A stretch of 58,544 bases of DNA from Natrialbaceae archaeon Tc-Br11_E2g14 (GTDB lineage: Archaea; Halobacteriota; Halobacteria; Halobacteriales; Natrialbaceae), in NCBI GenBank assembly GCA_001564275.1, contig LKND01000006.1, positions 1-58,544 on the forward strand, written 5' to 3'. The stretch's first letter is position 1. Every line of letters begins with the position of its first letter. The notes beneath the pieces were generated by a model. It was not told where the DNA came from. It did not search any database and was given only the letters and a program-made list of their open reading frames with translations. Made by a program: the position numbers and the translations under genes. Below are positions 36,298 through 44,374 of this stretch, in pieces.

Positions 36298-36325
36298 CGG
36301 TTCGCACGGGTTCACGAGAAAGAAA

Positions 36326-36335
36326 CGTTTAAACC
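36326..36335 (+). promoter_or_regulatory. TATA box of tRNA-Ile
   Basis: CGTTTAAACC lies about 30-39 bp before the mature 5' end of the tRNA, a usual spacing for archaeal tRNA promoters. Confidence 0.5.
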
Positions 36336-36364
36336 TCCCTCCGCGCTACGAGAAAGTGCATCTC

Positions 36365-36438
36365 GGGCCAATAGCTCAATCAGGTTGAGCGCCACTCTGA
36401 TAAGGTGGAGGCTCTCGGTTCAAATCCGAGTTGGCCCA
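36365..36438 (+). tRNA. tRNA-Ile (anticodon GAU)
   Basis: 74 nt. Acceptor GGGCCAA pairs with UUGGCCC plus discriminator A. The anticodon loop CUGAUAA carries GAU, and the T-arm is CUCGGUUCAAAUCCGAG. CCA is not encoded. Its last 24 nt are repeated downstream at 36546-36569. Confidence 0.96.
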
Positions 36439-36483
36439 CTGATTTTCCGGTGAACAACGTCGTGAGCCGGAAATTTGTGACGA

Positions 36484-36569
36484 AACTCGGATTTGAACCC
36501 TGGAAGTCACAGCCCGCGCAGCGAAGCGAGCAGGAATGTCTTCGTTCGGTTCAAATCCGAGTTGGCCCA
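36484..36569. repeat. Duplicated 3' end of tRNA-Ile plus an inverted T-arm copy
   Basis: TCGGTTCAAATCCGAGTTGG to the CCCA end (36546-36569) is an exact 24-nt direct repeat of the tRNA 3' end (36415-36438), 131 bp away. In between, AACTCGGATTTGAACC (36484-36499) is the reverse complement of tRNA positions 36418-36433. Such 3'-end copies are typical attachment sites of tRNA-targeting integrases, but only about 130 bp lie between them and no integrase is present. No other gene is seen in 36439-36910. Confidence 0.75.
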
Positions 36570-36657
36570 TGCAGCTTCTGTGCGCTTCTTAACCGTCCAA
36601 CAACGCCAAGCTCACGTGCCCTATACTGTCGTCGCCGGGATCAGATTGAAGCCAGTT

Positions 36658-36692
36658 GTGAACCGCCTCGGGGCCCTGCCCCGAGGCACTCG
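36658..36692. repeat. Hairpin repeat shared with 48107-48141
   Basis: GTGAACCGCCTCGGGG begins a unit with a perfect 10-bp stem (GCCTCGGGGC/GCCCCGAGGC, 36665-36687) followed by ACTCGC. The same first 16 nt and GAGGCACTCGC tail recur at 48107-48141 beside the insertion sequence. It may be a transposon-end remnant; function is unknown. Confidence 0.5.
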
Positions 36693-36910
36693 CTCTGTGG
36701 AATCACGCACGCGAGATCGGTTTGTGCCGCGAATCGTTCGATTGGAGTGTACGTTGTGTTTTGCTGCCTGTCAGAGTCGATAACGCACTCTGAACTATGA
36801 CACTCTGAAGTGCAATCGGCATACGCGGTGGTGAATCGATTCAGGCGCAGGCTCCGAGACGTCCGTCCATTGATGGCTCGAGGAAGTCACACAGGCAGCG
36901 AGTGAGACAC

Positions 36911-38710
36911 CTATTCGAGCTGGTGGTAATCGAGTTCGTAGCCGGCGTCGAGTGCGTGTTGGACGGCTTCGCTCGGTGCCTCGGGCGTCTCGGTCGACAG
37001 GGTCGGCGACCCGATGCTGTCTCGTCCAAGGCAGATGTTCCGTTGCCATCCGGAGTCGGTATCCGGGTAGTCCGTCCGGAAGTGTGCGCCGCGGGACTCC
37101 GTCCGTTCGCGCCCACTGCGGAGAATAGCGTTCGCGACGGACAGTGCGAACCCGAGGTTGAGGGCGAACTCGTAGGCGCGGCTTCGCTCGTCCCCGACGG
37201 CGAGATCAGCTGCCCGCGAACGGATGGCTTCGAGCCGTTCGAGCCCGGCCTCGAGCCCGGCCTCGTCGCGCAGAATCCCGGTCTGCTCCCAGAGCAGCGA
37301 TCGGATCTCCTCGAGTAACGCCTCGGGGTCGTGCTCGCCGTCGCTGTTCGCAAGCGTCGCGAGGTCGCGAAGGTGGAGTTCGGCTCGCCGGGAGAGCGCC
37401 TCACCGTCCGGGCGATCAGCCCGGGTGTGTAGCCGTTCGGCGACGGCCTCGCCGGTCGCCTGGCCGTATGCGACCGTCTCGGCGAGGGAGTTGCCGCCGA
37501 GCCGGTTGGCACCGTGGACGCCGGCCATCGTCTCGCCGATGGCGTACAGCCCGTCCACCGCCGTCTCGCCGTCGTCGTCGACCTGGACCCCACCCATGCC
37601 GTAGTGGGCGGTGGGTGCGACTTCGACGGGTTCCGCGGCCATGTCGACGCCCAGGTCCGCGAACCGCTCGTACATCCGGGGCAGCCGTGTCTCGATGAAC
37701 GAGCGCTCTCGGTGTGAGATGTCGAGGGAGACGCCACCGTGTTCGGTCCCCCGGCCTTCCGCGATCTCCCTGGCTATCGCCCGGGCGACGACATCGCGTG
37801 CGTCGAGTTCCATCTGGTCGGGAGAGTATCGCTCCATGAAGCGCTCGCCAGCGGCGTTGAACAGCCGCCCGCCCTCGCCGCGGACGGCCTCGGTGACGAG
37901 CCGGCCGTCCCACGACGCTCCGTACCGGTCGCCGACCATGCCGGTGGGGTGAAACTGGACGAACTCCATGTCCATCAGCGTCGCCCCGGCCTCGTAGGCC
38001 AGTGCCGGACCGTCGCCGGTGTTCTCGTCGTCACGCGAGGAGTGGCGGCGATACAATCCGGTGTAGCCACCCGCCGCGAGGATCACGATCTCGGCGTCGA
38101 AGACGACGAACTCGCCGGTGTCGAGATCGGTTCCCACGGCCCCCAGCACGCGGTCACCGTCGGTGATGAGCCGGGAGACGAACACGTTCTCGCGGTAGGG
38201 GATCGAACGGTTCTGGGCCTGGCTGACGAGCGTCTCGAGCATCGCTTCGCCGGTGAAATCACCCGCGAACGCCGTCCGGCGGAACGACTGAGCGCCGAAG
38301 TACCGCTGGTCGATCCGGCCGTTTTCGGTCCGACTGAACGGCATCCCCCAGTCGTCAAGTTGGCGTAGAAGTCCCGGCATCCGCGCCGTCACCGTCTCGA
38401 CTTTGCGCGGATCGTTGATGTGGTGGCCCTCGTTCAGCGTGTCCGCGGCGTGGATCGTCCAGTCGTCCTCTGGGTCGAGCGTCCCGAGTGCGCCGTTGAT
38501 GCCACCGCGGGCCCACGTCGTGTGGGCGTCACCGTGACCGCGTTTCCCGATGACCAACAGGTCGGCCGGGTCGATTCCCTGGTCGACGAGTTCGATGGCC
38601 GCTCGAGCCCCCGCAGCCCCCGCACCGACGACGAGAGCTCGACTCTCGACGCGTTCGTATTCGGGCGGTTCGGCGGCGTTACCCCCGTCTATTCGGTCGG
38701 TTTCGTTCAC
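36911..38710 (-). CDS. FAD-dependent oxidoreductase of the fumarate reductase/L-aspartate oxidase family
   Basis: 599 residues. N-terminal FAD-binding motif VVGAGAAGARAA (~28-39), THTTW-ARGGING loop, capping-domain signatures FVQFHPTG, the catalytic-region segment HRERSFIETRLP, AHYGMGGVQVD, and the FAD site GLYAIGETMAGVHGANRLGGNS are all present, with a C-terminal helical domain. The family oxidises succinate or L-aspartate, or reduces fumarate. No iron-sulfur (SdhB) or nadA/nadC gene is adjacent, so pathway placement is open; a solitary quinone- or fumarate-linked enzyme is plausible. ATG 38710 has an A/T box (ATATAAACGT on the minus strand) about 25 bp upstream. Confidence 0.8.
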   Translation of the reverse strand: MNETDRIDGGNAAEPPEYERVESRALVVGAGAAGARAAIELVDQGIDPADLLVIGKRGHGDAHTTWARGGINGALGTLDPEDDWTIHAADTLNEGHHINDPRKVETVTARMPGLLRQLDDWGMPFSRTENGRIDQRYFGAQSFRRTAFAGDFTGEAMLETLVSQAQNRSIPYRENVFVSRLITDGDRVLGAVGTDLDTGEFVVFDAEIVILAAGGYTGLYRRHSSRDDENTGDGPALAYEAGATLMDMEFVQFHPTGMVGDRYGASWDGRLVTEAVRGEGGRLFNAAGERFMERYSPDQMELDARDVVARAIAREIAEGRGTEHGGVSLDISHRERSFIETRLPRMYERFADLGVDMAAEPVEVAPTAHYGMGGVQVDDDGETAVDGLYAIGETMAGVHGANRLGGNSLAETVAYGQATGEAVAERLHTRADRPDGEALSRRAELHLRDLATLANSDGEHDPEALLEEIRSLLWEQTGILRDEAGLEAGLERLEAIRSRAADLAVGDERSRAYEFALNLGFALSVANAILRSGRERTESRGAHFRTDYPDTDSGWQRNICLGRDSIGSPTLSTETPEAPSEAVQHALDAGYELDYHQLE

Positions 38711-38729
38711 GTTGTCGGTAAGGGGTATG

Positions 38730-38741
38730 GACGTTTATATC
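38730..38741 (-). promoter_or_regulatory. TATA box of the flavoprotein gene
   Basis: GATATAAACGT on the minus strand, centred about 25 bp before ATG 38710. The rest of the 302-bp gap to the DedA/VTT gene (38742-39012) shows no recognised gene. Confidence 0.5.
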
Positions 38742-39012
38742 CGTTGCAGCAATCAGTGTGTAGAGCCCATATACGCATACAAAACGGTAGGTCTTCCGGC
38801 AGGCGTGACCGCGAGTGACACTAATCCTATGAGAGCAACAGCTGGACGGAACTGACGAGCCGATCCTGAGACACGGTATCGGGAGTGTGTACACTGACGT
38901 TCGAAGGCTACGATTACCGACCAGCGACCGGATCCCGGCATCGAGTCGGGCGATACCTCCTCAGTCGGTGTCATACCGAAACCACCTTGTCGCCATAAGA
39001 GCCAAGGCCAGC

Positions 39013-39564
39013 ATGGCCCTCGAGGGGGTGGTCGACAGCGTCGTACGACTCGTGGGAGTTGTCGGGTTGCCGCTGCTCGTGGTGCTCTTTTTCGGCGATG
39101 GGCTCATCGTGGGAAAGGTGGTCCAACCGCCGGCGGTGTTCGTCGCCGTCGTCGCTATCGCGAGACCCTCGAGAGCGAGCTTACTGGTCGTCTGTGTGGC
39201 CTGTACGATCGCCGTGGTCGTGGGTCAATGGACCGTCTACCGGCGTTTCGATGGGGAGGGATCGACGCCGCCGGGGCTCGGGCTGTTGGGGCGGTCCCTC
39301 GAGGGGCTCCAGGCCCCCATCCTGCGCCGCGTCGGTGGCCGCCCATTCGTGTGGACCGAGACGTTCTTTCAGCGCTATGGAGCCCTGGCGATCTTCGTAA
39401 CCACGTACCTCCCGGTCGTCCGTTGCACGCTCGCGGTGCCGGCCGGATTCAGTTCTTACCCCGAGCGTCGCTTTCTGGCGGTAACCGCGCTGGCCAACAG
39501 CCTGTACGTCATCCTGCTGGTGGGGGTGGCCTACGGGTTGATTTCGGTGCTTGGGCTCGGGTGA
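39013..39564 (+). CDS. DedA/VTT-domain membrane protein
   Basis: 183 residues with about five hydrophobic segments. The family core is visible as FFQRYGALAIFVTTYLPVVRCTLAVPAGFSSYP, matching the F-x-R-[Y/F]-G ... R-x-x-P-x-x-R ... PAG pattern of the DedA/SNARE-associated (VTT) superfamily, whose members act as lipid scramblases or in membrane homeostasis. ATG 39013 (MALEGVVD) is chosen because the protein usually starts just before the first helix; the frame is open further upstream. It precedes the thiolase gene by 52 bp. Confidence 0.82.
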   Translation: MALEGVVDSVVRLVGVVGLPLLVVLFFGDGLIVGKVVQPPAVFVAVVAIARPSRASLLVVCVACTIAVVVGQWTVYRRFDGEGSTPPGLGLLGRSLEGLQAPILRRVGGRPFVWTETFFQRYGALAIFVTTYLPVVRCTLAVPAGFSSYPERRFLAVTALANSLYVILLVGVAYGLISVLGLG

Positions 39565-39616
39565 GTGGCCAGACGAGACCTCAACCTATTTGCGGCCGCC
39601 CCGACTCAGTGCCCGC

Positions 39617-40789
39617 ATGACACGCGCCTACGTCGTCGGGGCCGGACAAACGCCGTTCGGGGCGTTCCCCGACGAAAGCTATCGCAGTCTGTTCCAGCAG
39701 GCCTACGAAGCCGCTCTCGAGTCAACGGGCGACCGGGTCGACGCTATCGACGTCGACGAAGCGGTGATCGGCACCCTGGGCGTCGGCGGTCGCCAGCTCG
39801 GCCTTTCGGGCCCCGCCGTCACCGAGCACGTGGGGCTCGACGGTGTCCCGTGTAGTCGGATCGAGAACGCCTGTGCAGCCGGCGGCTTCGCCGTGCGACA
39901 GGCCATCCAGGCCGTCGAGAGCGGGATGGCCGACCTGGTTGTCGCCGGAGGCTACGAGATGATGACGGACATGGGCAGCGATCGCACGAAATACTGGCTC
40001 GGCGTCAGTGGCGAGACCGAGTGGGAGCGCCTGACGGGCACGACATTCGCCGGCGTCTACGCCCAGATGGCCAGTGCCTACCTGGAGCAGTACGACGTCG
40101 ACACCGAGGCACTTTCCCGAGTGGCAGTCAAGAACCACGCCAACGGCGCGAAAAACCCCAACGCCCACCTCGGCTTTACTTGTTCACTCGAGGACGCCGA
40201 GGGGGGCGCGCCGGTGGCCGATCCGCTGTCGCTCTATCACTGTTGTCCGACCTCGGACGGGGCGGCGGTCGTGCTGATCGCGAGCGAAAAGTTCGTCTCA
40301 GCGTACGACGGCGATGCCGTTGCGGTACTCGGTGTCGGTGCGGGCTCCGATTCGGTCGGCCTCGCAGACCGAGACACATACACCGCGATTCCCGCGAGCG
40401 AACGGGCGGCACGAACAGCCTACGAGCGAGCCAAAGTTACCCCAGAAGCACTCGATCTCGCGGAGGTCCACGACTGTTTCGCCATCGCCGAACTCCTCGC
40501 CTACGAAGACCTCGGGTTCTGTGACCGCGGGGCGGCACCGTCGTTGCTCGAGGCGGGCGAAACCGACCTCGACGGCTCCCTGCCGGTCAACCCCTCGGGT
40601 GGGCTCAAGTCCAAGGGCCACCCCATCGGTGCGACGGGAACTGGACAGGTTGTCGAGGTGTTCAAACAGCTCACTGGCAGAGCGGGTGACCGACAGGTCG
40701 CGGATGCAACACGGGCATTGACCCACAACGTGGGTGGCAGCGGCGGGGCGGCCGTCGTCCACATCTTCGAACGAGGTGGTCGGGCGTGA
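39617..40789 (+). CDS. Thiolase family protein (acetyl-CoA C-acetyltransferase/SCP2 type)
   Basis: 390 residues. The acylated Cys86 lies in ENACAAGGFAVRQA, and the C-terminal catalytic region has GGLKSKGHPIGATG (His335) and THNVGGSGGAAVVHIF. In place of the second C-terminal Cys of classical thiolases the NVGGSGG motif is seen, as in archaeal SCP2-type thiolases. It would condense acetyl-CoA to acetoacetyl-CoA or cleave beta-ketoacyl-CoA. The next gene overlaps it by 4 bp (GTGA) and encodes an HMG-CoA-synthase-like/DUF35 fusion, a pairing known from the archaeal thiolase-HMGCS-DUF35 complex. ATG 39617 opens with the first strand. Confidence 0.9.
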   Translation: MTRAYVVGAGQTPFGAFPDESYRSLFQQAYEAALESTGDRVDAIDVDEAVIGTLGVGGRQLGLSGPAVTEHVGLDGVPCSRIENACAAGGFAVRQAIQAVESGMADLVVAGGYEMMTDMGSDRTKYWLGVSGETEWERLTGTTFAGVYAQMASAYLEQYDVDTEALSRVAVKNHANGAKNPNAHLGFTCSLEDAEGGAPVADPLSLYHCCPTSDGAAVVLIASEKFVSAYDGDAVAVLGVGAGSDSVGLADRDTYTAIPASERAARTAYERAKVTPEALDLAEVHDCFAIAELLAYEDLGFCDRGAAPSLLEAGETDLDGSLPVNPSGGLKSKGHPIGATGTGQVVEVFKQLTGRAGDRQVADATRALTHNVGGSGGAAVVHIFERGGRA

Positions 40790-42204
40790 CCGACCTCGCC
40801 ATCGCGGCTGTCGGCGCGTACGCACCCCACGATCGGCTCCCGGCAGCCGCCGTTCGCGAGGCCCTCGGTCGGTTCGAGGCCGCCGGCGTGGAACGGACAG
40901 CCGTCCCCGCTGTCGACGAGGACGCGCTGACGATGGCCCACGAAGCGGCCGAACGCGCGCTCACAGCTGCCGCCATCGATCGATCGACACTCACGCGGCT
41001 GGCCGTCGCCACGACCACGCCCCCTGTCGACGAGGAGGACCTGACGCCCCGGCTCGTGAGTACCCTGGGGCTCGAGCCCGAGGTCGAGACCGGACTCCTC
41101 ACCGGGAGTACCCACGCGGGCTGTAGCGCCCTCTCATCGGGACTCGAGGCACCGGGCCCGGCACTGGTCATCGCGAGTGACGCCCCCCGCGGGGCCCCGG
41201 ATGACGCTATCGATCACGCTGGCGGGGCCGGCGCGGTGGCGTTCGTGCTGGCCCCCGAGGGGGGCGCCAGCGTGGTCGATCAGCACACGGTGACGAACGC
41301 CTACCCCGGGACGCGCTTCCGAGCACGGGGGGATGCCGAACCGACGGGGCTCGGCATCACGGCGTACGACCGTCAGGCCTTTGCCGAGACCATTGGCGCG
41401 ACAGCTGACGGCGTCGAGACGGACGAGGTCGACGCCGTGGCCGTCCAGGCTCCCGACGGGAAGCGACCCTACCGGGCAGCAGGCAGACTCGGGGTCGGTA
41501 CCGACGCTATCCAGCGGTGTGCAACCGTCCACGAACTCGGGGACACGGGCGCAGCCAGTGCCTTGCTCTCGCTCGCGGTCGCCCTCGAGGACGGTGCCGA
41601 GCGGGTCCTGGTCGCTGGGTACGGAAGCGGGGCGGTCGCGACGACGATGGTCGTGGCAAGGGACGAGACCGTCGAGGTCGACCTCGACTTAGACGCTGGT
41701 GAGGAGCTCACCTACACCCAGGCACTCCGTCGACGCGGCACCCTCAGCAGCGGCGAGCCTGCCGGCGGCGGTGCCTACGTCAGCATCCCGACCTGGCGGC
41801 GCTCGCTACCACAGCGCCACCGGCTCGAGGCAGGGGTCTGCCCCGACTGTGCGGCGGTGACGTTCCCACCCGAGGGCGTCTGTGACGGCTGTGGCGACCT
41901 CGTCACGTTCACCGTCCACCCACTCCCAGGGACGGGGACGGTCGAGGCCGTGACCACGATCCAGCAGGGTGGTGCCCCACCGGAGTTCGTCGACCAGCAG
42001 GCCCGGTCGGGCCCCTATCAGAGTGCAATCGTATCGTTCGACGCTCCGGGCGGTGAAACGGTGAGCATCCCGGCGCAAGTCGTTGGCGAGGTGGCAGTCG
42101 GTGATCGGGTCGAGACGGTTATCCGGCGGATCTACGCTCAGGAGGACGTGATCCGCTACGGATTCAAGATCAGACGCCGACCCCATGAGCGCACGCGGAC
42201 GTGA
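40786..42204 (+). CDS. HMG-CoA synthase/ketoacyl synthase III-like domain fused to DUF35 zinc-ribbon OB domain
   Basis: 472 residues. The N-terminal ~330 residues have a thiolase-fold synthase with likely catalytic Cys113 (STHAGCSALSSGL). The C-terminal part is a DUF35 module: a rubredoxin-like zinc ribbon with Cys352/355 and Cys366/369 (CPDC, CDGC) and an OB fold (PLPGTGTVEAVTTIQQGG onward). DUF35 proteins bridge thiolase and HMG-CoA synthase and channel acetoacetyl-CoA. Here bridge and synthase are one chain. GTG 40786 overlaps the thiolase stop, so translation is coupled. Whether it serves mevalonate or another acyl-CoA condensation is unknown. Confidence 0.85.
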   Translation: MTDLAIAAVGAYAPHDRLPAAAVREALGRFEAAGVERTAVPAVDEDALTMAHEAAERALTAAAIDRSTLTRLAVATTTPPVDEEDLTPRLVSTLGLEPEVETGLLTGSTHAGCSALSSGLEAPGPALVIASDAPRGAPDDAIDHAGGAGAVAFVLAPEGGASVVDQHTVTNAYPGTRFRARGDAEPTGLGITAYDRQAFAETIGATADGVETDEVDAVAVQAPDGKRPYRAAGRLGVGTDAIQRCATVHELGDTGAASALLSLAVALEDGAERVLVAGYGSGAVATTMVVARDETVEVDLDLDAGEELTYTQALRRRGTLSSGEPAGGGAYVSIPTWRRSLPQRHRLEAGVCPDCAAVTFPPEGVCDGCGDLVTFTVHPLPGTGTVEAVTTIQQGGAPPEFVDQQARSGPYQSAIVSFDAPGGETVSIPAQVVGEVAVGDRVETVIRRIYAQEDVIRYGFKIRRRPHERTRT

Positions 42205-42369
42205 CCGCCGAGACCGGGCGTTCACCACCGGTGGCGGAGCCTCCCGGGTGGTCGATGCGAGGCCGTTGGCCGGGTTAGGTCAGCATCGAACTACCAACCC
42301 ACTCGAGGCGCAACGCCCCCAAAAGCGCCCCGGAACCCTTTTGCACGCCACGTCCGTACCCGATACCAC

Positions 42370-42804
42370 ATGGGACTTGGCTCGGATATGTATCGCCAGC
42401 AGATCCTCGACCACTACAAGAGCCCCCGGAACTACGGGGAACTCGAGGATCCGACGTTCAGTCACGTCGGCGAGAACCCGATGTGTGGCGACGAGATCAG
42501 GATGGACGTTCAGTTGGCCAACGATGCGGGAAGCGAAGAGCAGATCATCGAGCAGGTCGCCTTCTCCGGTGATGGCTGTGCCATCAGTCAGGCGGCAGCC
42601 AGCATGCTCTCGGTCGAACTCGAGGGAACTACGGTCGAGGAGTTACTCGCGATGGATCGTGACGACGTCATCGGCCTCCTGGGCGTCGATATCTCGCCGA
42701 TGCGGGTGAAGTGTGCCGTCCTCGCCGAGAAGGTCGCCCAGGACGGGGCGAAGATCTATCAGGGCGAGGTCGAGAAGGAATTGACGACGACGGAAGACGA
42801 CTGA
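42370..42804 (+). CDS. sufU: NifU/SufU-like iron-sulfur cluster scaffold protein
   Basis: 144 residues. The three scaffold cysteines are present: Cys39 with Asp41 (NPMCGDEI), Cys70 (GDGCAISQA) and Cys115 (RVKCAVL). The N-terminus MYRQQILDHYKSPRNYGEL is diagnostic of IscU/SufU. It would assemble or transfer Fe-S clusters or activate a SufS-type desulfurase. A box A-like CCTTTTGC lies about 30 bp before ATG 42370. Its stop TGA (42802-42804) is also the left target duplication of the 79-bp palindrome that follows. No suf neighbours are present. Confidence 0.92.
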   Translation: MGLGSDMYRQQILDHYKSPRNYGELEDPTFSHVGENPMCGDEIRMDVQLANDAGSEEQIIEQVAFSGDGCAISQAAASMLSVELEGTTVEELLAMDRDDVIGLLGVDISPMRVKCAVLAEKVAQDGAKIYQGEVEKELTTTEDD

Positions 42805-42883
42805 TACGGATTGCTGTAACTTTTTACCGGTGATTGCCGACCCGGTATGGGCAACCACCGGTAAGAGACTACAGTAAAGCGTA
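42805..42883. repeat. Family-2 79-bp palindromic element at the sufU stop codon
   Basis: 34-bp left arm (42805-42838), 11-nt loop, 34-bp right arm (42850-42883), the same dimensions as the element at 17881. TGA flanks both sides (42802-42804, 42884-42886); the left one is the sufU stop. Relative to the 17881 copy, at least three arm positions (10, 14 and 30 from each end) changed on both arms together, keeping base pairing. The rest of the 420-bp gap to 43225 shows no gene. Confidence 0.85.
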
Positions 42884-43224
42884 TGAGTCTGACGGTCCGT
42901 GCCGGTCGTCGTGATTGCTGTTGGAGCCATCGAGCCCCGCAAGACGTGGTGGGTCCACCCTCAGTCTCTAGATGACGTCAGTTCGGCAGTCGCGGCCAGA
43001 TACCGGCCGACAGTTACCTCGAGTCACCGCCCTCGCCTCCGAGAGCGTGGAAAACACGAGCGATCAGCCCTCGACCCGGCGACGTGAAGCGCTTGAGAAA
43101 CAACTATTTGGGTCACCTTCGTTGGAGGTGACGTATCCGAGTGCGCGTGCGGTTCGCAACCGTCGGAGATTCACATGGAGCCGAGAGACGAATCCGATCG
43201 AAACCGCTCAACCAGAGGGCGAAT

Positions 43225-44259
43225 ATGAAGCGACGGGCAGTCGTGGCCATCGCCATTTCACTTGGGCTGTTGGCGATCTTTATTATACTCGTGGGCTGGG
43301 AGGACGTCCTGGCGTCGCTGGAAACGGCCTCCCTGTCGATATACGCGGTGGCGTTCGTGGGCAGTCTCTGCACCCTGGCGTTTCGAAGCGGGGTCTGGAA
43401 CCGAATTCTCATCGTGGTTGACGAGCCGCGACCGTACTGGCTGGTCGCGAGCGTGTTCTCCACAGCGATGTTCGTCAAGTACGTCACTCCCTACGGACAG
43501 GTCGCTTCGGGCGTTGGGAACGCGGCGATCGTCAACCGGTACACCGAGGCCGCCTACGAGGAGAGTCTGGCGGCCGTACTCACTGCAGACGTCGTGACCT
43601 ACCTCCCCTACTACACCTTCGGGTTCCTCGGTCTGGTCATCGTCGCGGGGGGACGTGGTCTCCCGTTCGAGCTGGGACCGTACGTGGTGCCGGTGATGAT
43701 CGCCATTGCGGTCGTCCTTATCGCGTTCGCGACACTCAGTCGATACCGTCAGACCGTTGCCGGCTGGATCGTTCGCCTCGTGGTCGGCTGTCGCGGGGTC
43801 GTCTCCCGGTTTTTCCCGTCGCTGGCCGAGCGACTGACCAAAGCGAACGTCGAGAAGCGCCTCGAGGGGTTCGCGGTGACTCTCGACCTCGTCTCTCGGG
43901 ATCGGCGATCGATGGGTCTCGCGCTTCTCTACGGTCACCTGGGGTGGCTTGGGCTGGCACTCGCCCTCTATGCCTCCGCGGCCGCCGTCGGAACGCCCCT
44001 CCCCGTCGGCGTCGTGTTGCTCTCGGTCGCCGTGAGCAAGGTGGGCTTCGTGATTCCAACCCCAGGTGGCATCGGTGGTGTCGAGGCGGCGCTGGCGAGT
44101 GCGATTTTCCTGCTGGCCCCGAGTGCTGCCGGGGTATCGGTGGCGACGGCGACGGCCATCGCGATCCTCTATCGCTTCGCGACCTACTGGTTCACGGTGG
44201 CAATCGGGGGGACGACGTCGGTGGCGCTTACCGTCACCGACCCACTACCCCCGGAGTGA
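43225..44259 (+). CDS. Lysylphosphatidylglycerol synthase/flippase-like (UPF0104, YbhN-type) membrane protein
   Basis: 344 residues with about eight hydrophobic segments beginning KRRAVVAIAISLGLLAIFII. Family-like features are the loop NRILIVVDEPRP, the segment KYVTPYGQVASGVGNAAIVNRY, and the C-terminal signature IPTPGGIGGVEAALASAIFL, close to the P-x-P-G-G-x-G-x-x-E motif of the flippase domain. It may move a lipid or lipid-linked molecule. ATG 43225 is chosen just before the first helix; the frame is open for 28 codons upstream. Confidence 0.83.
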   Translation: MKRRAVVAIAISLGLLAIFIILVGWEDVLASLETASLSIYAVAFVGSLCTLAFRSGVWNRILIVVDEPRPYWLVASVFSTAMFVKYVTPYGQVASGVGNAAIVNRYTEAAYEESLAAVLTADVVTYLPYYTFGFLGLVIVAGGRGLPFELGPYVVPVMIAIAVVLIAFATLSRYRQTVAGWIVRLVVGCRGVVSRFFPSLAERLTKANVEKRLEGFAVTLDLVSRDRRSMGLALLYGHLGWLGLALALYASAAAVGTPLPVGVVLLSVAVSKVGFVIPTPGGIGGVEAALASAIFLLAPSAAGVSVATATAIAILYRFATYWFTVAIGGTTSVALTVTDPLPPE

Positions 44260-44374
44260 GTCGGTGTGGTACCCGAGAAACTCCCTGGCCCTCGGAGTGA
44301 ACCGGCGTCGCAGCCGACCCCGCCGGAGCAACGTGACGTCGCTATGTCCCTGGAGGTGTAACCCTCACTTGACG

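Noticed and set aside
36440..36475. ATTTTCCGG...CCGGAAATT stem directly after tRNA-Ile as a possible small RNA or terminator
   Set aside because: The 16-nt loop is long and there is no further evidence; kept only as part of the tRNA-repeat region.
36439..36910. Integrated genetic element between the two tRNA-Ile 3' ends
   Set aside because: Only about 107 bp lie between the copies and no integrase or cargo gene is present, so at most a scar remains.
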